Source of the DNA: Hyphomicrobiales bacterium
GTDB taxonomy: Bacteria; Pseudomonadota; Alphaproteobacteria; Rhodobacterales; Rhodobacteraceae
NCBI GenBank assembly: GCA_003558415.1
Contig: PWLT01000411.1
Coordinates: 1 to 7,051 of the forward strand
Reading direction: 5' to 3'
Length of the DNA: 7,051 nucleotides
How positions within the stretch are numbered: the first letter of the stretch is position 1; every line of letters begins with the position of its first letter. Below, one piece after another: positions 1 through 5,248 of the stretch. A model generated the notes under the pieces. That model was not told the origin of the DNA and did no database searches. It was given only the letters and a program-made list of their open reading frames with translations. Position numbers and translations under genes: made by a program.

Positions 1-584
1 CAGCTGTGCACCTGATCGGAGGCATAGAAGCGCAGCGGCGCGGGCATGTCGGCGACGCTGTGCTCGCGCAGTTCCACGCCGGCCTTGGCATTGCGCGCCG
101 CCGCCAGTCCGACGAAGTTGGCCATCGACCCGGCGTTCACCAGCGTTCCGCTCGCGCCCTCGGGGAAACCGACCATCTGTCGCAGCCAGTCGGTGACCTG
201 CCGATCGAGTTGGCTTGCGCCGGTATCGCCGCTGCCAAGGTTCGAGCCATCAATCGCCGCGAGAAAATCGGCCAGCGCGCCAGTGAAACAACCCGCACCC
301 ATGTACCATGCCCAGAAACGGGGATGGATATTCCCCATCGACCAGGGAAACAGCTGCACCTGAATCTCGCCGAAAACCGCCTCAAGTGGCTGCGTCGCCT
401 CAGGCAGGCCTGCGGCGAAGGCCGCGCGAATGTCGTCGGGCATCGGCTGCCAGACCGGCCGCTCGCGCACGTCGCGCAGATGGGCGATCGCGAAATCGAC
501 CATGCGGTGGGCAAGCGCGGCGGCCTCCTCCCAGTCGCCGGGGTCGAGGGTTGCCTCAAGTTCTGGACGCGATTGTTCCATCAT
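1..584 (-). CDS. Group II pyridoxal-phosphate-dependent decarboxylase (aromatic-L-amino-acid decarboxylase type), N-terminal part
   Basis: The first 194 codons of a PLP enzyme are present; the 3' end lies beyond the left edge. Translating the minus strand from ATG 584 gives a long open frame with group II decarboxylase landmarks. These are the NIHPRFWAWYMGAG segment (residues 85-98), SQLDRQVTDWL (125-135), the cofactor-phosphate region NAGSMANFVGLAAAR (150-164), and YASDQVHS (188-194). In this family the His of that last motif stacks on the PLP ring. The family removes the carboxylate of an amino acid, often aromatic or acidic, to give an amine in the cytoplasm. Usual length is about 450-500 residues, so roughly 40% is visible and the PLP-binding Lys is not. 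A second ATG follows directly at 581. AAGG precedes the start by 5 nt. The start overlaps the end of the upstream hydrolase gene by 29 bp, which suggests translational coupling. The substrate cannot be told from this part. Confidence 0.9.
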   Translation of the reverse strand, partial: MMEQSRPELEATLDPGDWEEAAALAHRMVDFAIAHLRDVRERPVWQPMPDDIRAAFAAGLPEATQPLEAVFGEIQVQLFPWSMGNIHPRFWAWYMGAGCFTGALADFLAAIDGSNLGSGDTGASQLDRQVTDWLRQMVGFPEGASGTLVNAGSMANFVGLAAARNAKAGVELREHSVADMPAPLRFYASDQVHS

Positions 585-1437
585 GGGAACCTTGCTCGCC
601 TCTGGTGGGAGCGCCCACGGCGCGTTCGAGGTGGTCTGCCAGCAGCTTCGCACAGTTTTCGGGATGGGTCGAGATCAGGAAATGCCCGGCCTCGGCGACG
701 ACGGCACGGCGCGCGCCCGGCAGCAGCGCTCCAAGCGCATCGGTCATGGCGATCATGGCGGGGATGGCCCGCTCGCCTCGTACCAGCAAGACCGGGATGC
801 GCAGCGCCGAAATTGCATCGCGCTCCGGACGGAAGCCGAAATCGGTTTCCCAGTCCAACGAATTGGCTCGCGCGACGCCCCGGCAGAACGCCTGCACGGC
901 GGCTGGCATCGCGGCAAAGGCGCCCGTGCCACCCCACCAGTCGATGATGCGCGCCGCGGCATCCGGCTCGTCGCGGTCAATCGCCTTGGCGAAGGCGGTC
1001 GACAGCGCCTGCGCCTCGTCGTAGAGCAAGCTGTTCTCGGCGATCAGGTCAAGAGGGTTGGCCTCGAAAAGCGCGAGGCTCGCGACTGGGATGCGGTCGA
1101 ACAGGGCGGAGGCGAGTGCCACCGTGCCGCCAAAGGAATGGCCGACCAGATGCACAGGCCCGCCGCCAAGGCGGCGGACCGCCTCTGTCACAACCGCGAG
1201 TTCATGCGCCATGTCCGCGTCGCCCGGGCTGCGGGTCTCGGTCGTCTCGCCGCAGCCGCACAGACTGGTCGCGGCCAGTCGCCAGCCCTCGGGCAGATGC
1301 GCCCAGACCCCTCGCCAGGCGGCCTCGGTGCTGTAGGAGCCGGGCAGAAACAGCACCGGCGGGTCGGCATCGCCGCGTGTTGCAAAGGCGATCCGGGGCG
1401 TCGAACCGATTGATCCATCTGCGTCAAACCGGGTCAT
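556..1437 (-). CDS. Alpha/beta-fold hydrolase
   Basis: A 293-residue single-domain alpha/beta hydrolase, likely cytoplasmic because no signal peptide is visible. The oxyanion-hole region is VLFLPGSYS (28-36). The nucleophile elbow is GHSFGG with Ser101 (99-104). The general-base His252 lies in EAGHFLISTHPE (249-260). The strand-7 loop reads LLVRGERAIP (217-226) and lacks the usual Asp. Glu125, after strand 6 in LALFEAN, could be the acid, as in hydrolases that place it there; this is inference. The family cleaves esters, amides, epoxides or C-C bonds, or transfers acyl groups, and the substrate is unknown. It is the third main gene of the minus-strand operon and overlaps the downstream decarboxylase by 29 bp. 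No convincing Shine-Dalgarno precedes ATG 1437. The start instead overlaps the stop of a tiny upstream frame (TAATG), so reinitiation is possible. Confidence 0.9.
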   Translation of the reverse strand: MTRFDADGSIGSTPRIAFATRGDADPPVLFLPGSYSTEAAWRGVWAHLPEGWRLAATSLCGCGETTETRSPGDADMAHELAVVTEAVRRLGGGPVHLVGHSFGGTVALASALFDRIPVASLALFEANPLDLIAENSLLYDEAQALSTAFAKAIDRDEPDAAARIIDWWGGTGAFAAMPAAVQAFCRGVARANSLDWETDFGFRPERDAISALRIPVLLVRGERAIPAMIAMTDALGALLPGARRAVVAEAGHFLISTHPENCAKLLADHLERAVGAPTRGEQGSHDGTIASRT

Positions 1438-1514
1438 TATGTGCCCACGGGCTTGACGCGCGCGACGATCAGGCGGGGCATCAGGATGCGGAGTCGATCG
1501 CTCAGGCAGGTCAC
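1437..1514 (-). CDS. Possible 25-codon linker ORF between the fusion gene and the hydrolase gene
   Basis: The 73-bp gap between the fusion gene and the hydrolase gene is filled exactly by one reading frame. It opens with a GTG that overlaps the upstream stop (GTGA) and closes with a TAA that overlaps the next ATG (TAATG). The peptide begins VTCLSDRLRIL and ends in the basic, hydrophobic MPRLIVARVKPVGT. Most codons end in G or C, like the flanking genes. No strong ribosome binding site precedes the GTG and no family was recognised. It may be a coupling leader that carries ribosomes to the hydrolase start, or simply an open frame by chance in GC-rich DNA. Confidence 0.25.
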   Translation of the reverse strand: MTCLSDRLRILMPRLIVARVKPVGT

Positions 1515-3622
1515 AGCAGGTCGGCGACCAGCCGCGCCGCGCGGGTGGCGCCGTCGGCCTCCACTGGCAGGGAACGGCGCGGGGCGGCGAGTTCGGCCAC
1601 CATTGCCTCGGCGATGGCCTCGGGCGGGGAGGCGTCGAAGATCATTCGTCGGCCGGCACTGTAGCGGTCGAGCCGATGGGCGACATGGACATTCTGTTCG
1701 AAATGGTTGCGCAGCGGGAAGTAGAGGAACGGCGTTCCGGCCGCCGCAAGCTCCATACAGGTGGTCAGCCCGCCCTGCACCAGCGCCAGGTCGCAGCAAG
1801 CCAGATGCTGGTCGAGATCGGGCACAAAGGCGCGTGTCTCCACCCCCGGCGGCGCGTTCAACGCTGCAGGGTCGAGCCGTGGGCCGGTGACCACGATCAT
1901 GCGCAGCTCTGGCACCGCTTCCTTTGCCAGCGGCCAGGCCTTCAGGATGCGCCGGATAAGATGTGCGCCGACCCCCGAGCCGCCGACAGTGACGATGCAG
2001 ACCTTCTCGTCGGCTGCGTAGCCAAAACGCGCGCGCAAGGCCTGGCGTGGGCCGAAGCCCGACGGGTGCGCGCCCATTACGTAGCCCGCGAAATCGTAAT
2101 GCCTCGGCACCCAGTCGCGCATCATCGGCAATCCCGTCCCGAAACCGAGTGGGGCGACATCATCGGGATTGCCGACGAAGATCGCCCGGTCGCGCACGGT
2201 CGGGTTGTTTTCGACATGGCCGATCATCTCGGCATTGTAGTCGGTCGTCAGATATGCCTCATGCGCACCGCCCCCGGGCATCGGCACCCAGCCGACGAAA
2301 TCGGTCAGCCAGACCATGGCGCTCTTCTTCAGATTGGGGTGTTCGTGCCAGTAATGATCGATGTCCCAGGCTTCGTCGGCGATCACCAGGTCGTAGCCAC
2401 CTTCTTCAACCGCCTCCTGGAAGACCATGAAGTTCTTGATCAGGATCTCGTCCATCCGACGGATCGCCTGAAAGGCGTTGAGGTCATGCTCGCCCGATTC
2501 CTCTTCGATATGCGCGGTCTCGCTGGCAAGCCAGCGGCTGCCTGGGTGCAGCCGCTCGCCCTGCGCATCGAGAAGCCGCGTCACCGGATCCTGCGCCAGC
2601 CAGTCGACCTGCAGATCGGGATGCAACACGCGCAACTCGCGGGTGATGGCCAGATCGCGGCGCGCATGGCCGAGCCCGATGGGCGAGGAGAGGTAGAGCG
2701 CCCGCTTGGGCGCCTTCGCCGCGCGCCGGGGTGGCGGGTTGGGCGACCATGTGCCCAGATGGCGGGCGAGGAAATCGCGCATCAGCGTGTTGAACTGCCC
2801 TGGAAAGCGGGCGTTCGGAATGTGCCCGGCCTCTTCGAAGATGTAGAGTTCGCCGCCGGTCAGTTCGGCCACTTTTTCGGACGCCGCCACCGGCGCAACG
2901 GTGTCTTTGCGACCGTGAACCACAAGCATCGGGCAGCGGATACGCCGGTAGGCCGCTTCATCCAGTTGATATTGCCCCGCATAGGGCGCGGCCATCGAGG
3001 CCGCGAGAATTTCGCCCGTTGTCCCTGCAGCCCAGCCGCGCACATCCTCTTGCTGCTTGGTGGAGTGCGGCTCGACAAAAAGCTGCCTCGAGAAAAAATC
3101 GGCGAAATCATCGTAGTTCGTCTGCCAGTATCCCCGATTGTATTTCTCCCAACCCCGAGGTTCTTGAGCGCCGAGGTCGCGGTTGTAGCTCTCGGCGCTG
3201 TTGTGAGAAAACCGCGGGACGAGCGGCGAATGGGTGCCAACGATGATCACTGCGCGCACGCGGTCGGGATGGTAGGATGCCAGAATGGTACTCGTCGGCC
3301 CGCTCTGCGAAAGGCCGAAGAGGATCGCCCGGTCGGTGTCGGTGGCATCCATGACCGCGAGCGCATCGGCGACATATTGGCTGTGGCCGTAATGCGAGGG
3401 GTCGGTGGGACGGTCCGACTTGCCGTTGCCGCGGGGATCCCAGGTAATGCAGCGGAACCGGTCGCTGAAGTAAGGGATCTGCGATTTGTACCCGCGCGAA
3501 TGGATGAACATCCAGGTCGGGATGAAGACGATCGTCTCCGGCCCTTCGCCGTAGATTTCGCAGTGCAGGGTGACGCCACCGCGGTCGATCTTCAGCTCAG
3601 TGTGCGGATATGCTGCACGCAT
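1511..3622 (-). CDS. Alpha/beta hydrolase - GT-B glycosyltransferase fusion protein
   Basis: A 703-residue two-domain protein. Residues about 1-290 form an alpha/beta hydrolase. WDPRGNGKSD (61-70) is the cap-side loop, and the nucleophile elbow is FGLSQSGP with Ser105. Asp240 lies in VVHGRKDTVAP and His267 in EEAGHIPN, so the triad looks complete. A Pro/Arg/Lys-rich linker (about 291-307) leads to a GT-B glycosyltransferase related to the MurG/UGT group. The acceptor-side glycine loop is SPIGLGHARRDLAI (313-326), the second Rossmann half starts at VTVGGSGVGAHL (544-555), and the donor-nucleotide region is about 614-644 (QGGLTTCMELAAAGTP, then PLRNHFEQN). Such enzymes move a sugar from a nucleotide donor to a small molecule or lipid; donor and acceptor are unknown. 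The start is well supported: AGAGGA lies 6 nt before ATG, which is 3 bp after the TetR stop. The reading frame is continuous with no sign of a frameshift at the junction, so the fusion appears genuine. No signal peptide is visible. Confidence 0.92.
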   Translation of the reverse strand: MRAAYPHTELKIDRGGVTLHCEIYGEGPETIVFIPTWMFIHSRGYKSQIPYFSDRFRCITWDPRGNGKSDRPTDPSHYGHSQYVADALAVMDATDTDRAILFGLSQSGPTSTILASYHPDRVRAVIIVGTHSPLVPRFSHNSAESYNRDLGAQEPRGWEKYNRGYWQTNYDDFADFFSRQLFVEPHSTKQQEDVRGWAAGTTGEILAASMAAPYAGQYQLDEAAYRRIRCPMLVVHGRKDTVAPVAASEKVAELTGGELYIFEEAGHIPNARFPGQFNTLMRDFLARHLGTWSPNPPPRRAAKAPKRALYLSSPIGLGHARRDLAITRELRVLHPDLQVDWLAQDPVTRLLDAQGERLHPGSRWLASETAHIEEESGEHDLNAFQAIRRMDEILIKNFMVFQEAVEEGGYDLVIADEAWDIDHYWHEHPNLKKSAMVWLTDFVGWVPMPGGGAHEAYLTTDYNAEMIGHVENNPTVRDRAIFVGNPDDVAPLGFGTGLPMMRDWVPRHYDFAGYVMGAHPSGFGPRQALRARFGYAADEKVCIVTVGGSGVGAHLIRRILKAWPLAKEAVPELRMIVVTGPRLDPAALNAPPGVETRAFVPDLDQHLACCDLALVQGGLTTCMELAAAGTPFLYFPLRNHFEQNVHVAHRLDRYSAGRRMIFDASPPEAIAEAMVAELAAPRRSLPVEADGATRAARLVADLL

Positions 3623-3625
3623 GGC

Positions 3626-4246
3626 TCATCCTCTGTCTTTCCGTCCGGCCTCCAACAGTTCGATCGCCACGCCGATTCTCCGCAGAGCCTTGCGGTGGGG
3701 CACCTGTGGCCCGTCGCGGCCGAGTAAGATCTGCGACTCGGAGCCGAGGAACATCACGCTGACCAGCGCAACGATTTCGTCGGGCGAAAACGGCGAAGTC
3801 AGTCCCAGCTGACGCGTGGCCCTGCGCGCGACGACCACCAGAAGCCTTTGCCAGCCGTCCAGCGCCTCGGCGACAGCATCGCGGATCACCGGGTTCGACC
3901 AGCCTGCGGCGATCAATTCTTGCAAGACCCGGACATAACCACTGTTCAGATCGTCCTCGAGAAAGTCGCAGGCCAGTGCCCATTGCTGCGAGAGCGGTAG
4001 GTTCGGGTCGCCAAACATGGCCTGCTGACGGTCGAGGAGGGCATCGTTCATCGCCTCGAACAGTGCCAGCACCATTCCTTCCTTCGAACCGAAGTGATAA
4101 CGGATCTGGCTCATCGGCATGCCCGCCACTTCCGCCACGCGTCGGGTGGACAGGCCCGAATACCCGTGCTCCATCAGCACTTGCCGGGCGGCCTCAATCA
4201 ACCTCGTGCGTGTCTCGCGGCTTCTGTCGGCCATCGCCTGTGCCAC
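3626..4246 (-). CDS. TetR/AcrR-family transcriptional regulator
   Basis: A 206-residue one-component repressor-type regulator. The N-terminal helix-turn-helix has the canonical form: TRLIEAARQVLMEHGYSGLS, then TRRVAEVAGMPMSQIRYHFG and SKEGMVLALF (about residues 14-62). The C-terminal helical region (about 70-200) is the variable ligand-binding and dimer domain, so the inducer cannot be predicted. GTG 4246 is chosen as start because GGAAGGGA lies 6 nt upstream. An in-frame ATG at 4234 would give 202 residues but has only a weak site. An open frame reaches upstream to 4453, but that stretch is not TetR-like and covers the promoter. The gene is first in the operon and ends 3 bp before the fusion gene, so it probably controls itself and the downstream enzymes. 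Confidence 0.93.
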   Translation of the reverse strand: MAQAMADRSRETRTRLIEAARQVLMEHGYSGLSTRRVAEVAGMPMSQIRYHFGSKEGMVLALFEAMNDALLDRQQAMFGDPNLPLSQQWALACDFLEDDLNSGYVRVLQELIAAGWSNPVIRDAVAEALDGWQRLLVVVARRATRQLGLTSPFSPDEIVALVSVMFLGSESQILLGRDGPQVPHRKALRRIGVAIELLEAGRKDRG

Positions 4247-4252
4247 TACCGA

Positions 4253-4260
4253 TCCCTTCC
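4253..4260 (-). promoter_or_regulatory. Ribosome binding site of the TetR gene
   Basis: GGAAGGGA on the minus strand lies 6 nt before GTG 4246 and 18 nt before ATG 4234. This spacing favours the GTG start. Confidence 0.6.
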
Positions 4261-4292
4261 AGTTATTGCCTGCACGCAGGGCAGCTGCGGAC

Positions 4293-4321
4293 AACATAAC
4301 ACAATTCAGTCGAACGAACAA
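4293..4321 (-). promoter_or_regulatory. Putative sigma70 promoter of the TetR operon
   Basis: On the minus strand TTGTTC (4316-4321) and TATGTT (4293-4298) are separated by 17 bp, close to the sigma70 consensus. They lie in a locally AT-rich patch about 45 bp upstream of the TetR start. Transcription would begin near 4286 and leave a leader of about 40 nt. Seen by eye only. Confidence 0.45.
4305..4318. promoter_or_regulatory. Imperfect dyad in the promoter spacer, candidate TetR operator
   Basis: On the plus strand TTCAGTCGAACGAA has the symmetric form TTC-N2-TCGA-N2-GAA (10 of 14 positions symmetric). It lies between the proposed -35 and -10 boxes and touches the -35. A repressor bound here would block RNA polymerase, the usual TetR autoregulation arrangement. 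The dyad is seen; its role is inferred. Confidence 0.35.
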
Positions 4322-4323
4322 AA

Positions 4324-4653
4324 TCAATTCTGCCCCTCGCCAGATGCGTCGCCCGCGACTGGCCTGCCTGCATGGCGCGCGATTTCTTCTGGGTGATGCC
4401 GCCGGCAGGGTACGACGAGATAATTGATCTCGCCCCGCTGACAGCTGTGACATCGCTCGCCCACCTGATCAGTATTGGTCATGTCGATGGGAAGCACGGC
4501 GACGCGTTCGTCGCCCCCGTGGGTGTTTCGCGCCGCCTCCAGCCTCTCGACCCAGCGGCAGACGAGGGTCACGTCTGCACGAAGCCTGTGAAAGTGCGTA
4601 GCAGCCAGTCCCATTCCGGAATTCCGCCCGCGAACAGGGCGCGACACCCAGAA
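4324..4653 (-). pseudogene. Decayed N-terminal fragment of a short-chain dehydrogenase/reductase (SDR)
   Basis: An open minus-strand frame, which can be opened from a TTG at 4713, reads like the first half of an SDR. GRNSGMG (about 4629-4609) keeps the GxxxGxG cofactor loop. It is followed by GLAATHFHRL, RADVTLVCR (strand 2 with an NADP-type Arg), WVERLEAAR, and RVAVLPIDMTNTDQV with the Asp after strand 3. Further on, GEINYLVVPC matches the strand-4 region where SDRs have the NNAG motif, but the motif itself is lost. The frame then turns into CRRHHPEEIARHAG and stops. The TGA lies next to the TetR promoter. No Ser-Tyr-Lys catalytic part exists; SDRs are usually about 250 residues. No good ribosome binding site was found. 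A relic of a gene once upstream of the operon is the best reading. The CHSC...CRRHH cysteine/histidine pattern could instead suggest a small zinc protein, but the SDR match explains more. Confidence 0.5.
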
Positions 4654-4659
4654 ATACCC

Positions 4660-4683
4660 GGCCTTCAGGTATCCCTGAAGGCC
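4660..4683. terminator. Perfect 10-bp hairpin downstream of the exported-protein gene
   Basis: GGCCTTCAGG and CCTGAAGGCC form a perfect 10-bp stem around a 4-nt loop. On the minus strand the hairpin begins 27 nt after the stop at 4710. Only a poor T tract (GGGTATTTC) follows, so it may be a weak or factor-assisted terminator, or a transcript-end stabiliser. Confidence 0.4.
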
Positions 4684-4709
4684 TGGGGCAATTCGGGCTC
4701 GCCAACACC

Positions 4710-5117
4710 TCAATGCGCCGCGAGCACCTCGTTTTCGGCAAAGTAGAGATGGAGCTGGTAGAGGGGCTCCTGGAACGGACCCACTCCATCTGGTTTGTAC
4801 TCCATGTCGATCCGGGTAATGGGCGGGGTCTGCATGCCCGTTACGACGCCGGTCCAGTCGGCACCGGTGGCGAGTTCGCTCGCAAGAAACATGAACTCGG
4901 CGCAGACGACGCGCCCGTCGATCACACAGTAGATCGGGCCCAAGGGCAGGTTTGCCGGTTCCGTCCAGTGTTCACCCATCTGCGGCACATGGGGGCTGAT
5001 CGCTACGGCATCGGGGGCGATGTCGGTCAGCATCGGCAGATGTGACAGACCGTCGGCGGCAGCCGGTGCGGCAAGGGCAAGGCAGGCCGCGGCGAGCGCA
5101 ACTGGTTTCAGTTTCAT
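4710..5117 (-). CDS. Small exported protein, probably TTHB210-like/DUF5602 family
   Basis: A 135-residue protein with a clear Sec signal peptide: MKLK, then the hydrophobic stretch PVALAAACLALAAPAA, with likely cleavage near AAA-DG at residues 21-22. The mature part has PHVPQMGEHWTEPANLPLGP (42-61), PIYCVIDGRVVCAEFMF (61-77) and PLYQLHLYF (118-126). This set (MGxHW, GPIY, a GxVxxxEFM-like strand, a C-terminal YxLHxYF) resembles the TTHB210-like/DUF5602 family. That assignment is from memory and not searched. The His/Tyr motifs could bind metal or ligand, but no activity is claimed. C64 and C72 might form a disulfide in the periplasm. The start is set by GGAGGAG 6 nt before ATG 5117; an open frame continues to 5174 but lacks such a site. 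The gene is divergent from the LysR gene, which may regulate it. Confidence 0.75.
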   Translation of the reverse strand: MKLKPVALAAACLALAAPAAADGLSHLPMLTDIAPDAVAISPHVPQMGEHWTEPANLPLGPIYCVIDGRVVCAEFMFLASELATGADWTGVVTGMQTPPITRIDMEYKPDGVGPFQEPLYQLHLYFAENEVLAAH

Positions 5118-5123
5118 CGGGTT

Positions 5124-5130
5124 CTCCTCC
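5124..5130 (-). promoter_or_regulatory. Ribosome binding site of the exported-protein gene
   Basis: GGAGGAG on the minus strand with 6 nt to ATG 5117. It fixes this start over the longer frame from 5174 and leaves the signal peptide at the very N-terminus. Confidence 0.8.
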
Positions 5131-5210
5131 ATTCCGATGGGTGACGTGGGACTGCGGTCTGGGCGTCGCGCCATGAGGTGCTTCCCATGTATGTCTGAGC
5201 GAAAACAGAT

Positions 5211-5239
5211 GATTTATGAAATCGATTGATCGTATATAC
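5211..5239. promoter_or_regulatory. Dyad-rich divergent control region between the exported-protein and LysR genes
   Basis: Four overlapping or adjacent palindromes lie in an AT-rich stretch. They are GATTT-ATG-AAATC (5211-5223), AATCGATT (5220-5227), CGAT-TG-ATCG (5223-5232) and GTATATAC (5232-5239). LysR-type regulators usually bind such dyads in the gap shared with a divergent target. No exact T-N11-A symmetric core was found. TATATA (5233-5238) could serve as a -10 for the LysR gene. This role is inferred. Confidence 0.4.
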
Positions 5240-5248
5240 ACTATTCGT

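Noticed and set aside
6..1413. Long plus-strand open frames (6-947, 308-1024, 430-1413)
   Set aside because: They lie opposite the decarboxylase and hydrolase genes, are rich in Arg, Ala and Pro, and have no recognisable motifs.
1676..3727. 683-codon open frame on the plus strand opposite the fusion gene
   Set aside because: It is antisense to a strongly supported two-domain protein. Its residues show no domain pattern, and it is open only because of the high GC content.
4417..4431. Inverted repeat GAGAT-N5-ATCTC
   Set aside because: The arms are short, it lies inside the SDR remnant, and no promoter element is near.
4247..4453. N-terminal extension of the TetR protein to 275 residues
   Set aside because: The extra part is unlike TetR proteins and overlaps the promoter. 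The GTG at 4246 has a well-spaced ribosome binding site.
4372..4746. Plus-strand open frame of 124 codons
   Set aside because: It is opposite the SDR remnant, which explains the sequence better. It has no ribosome binding site or motif.
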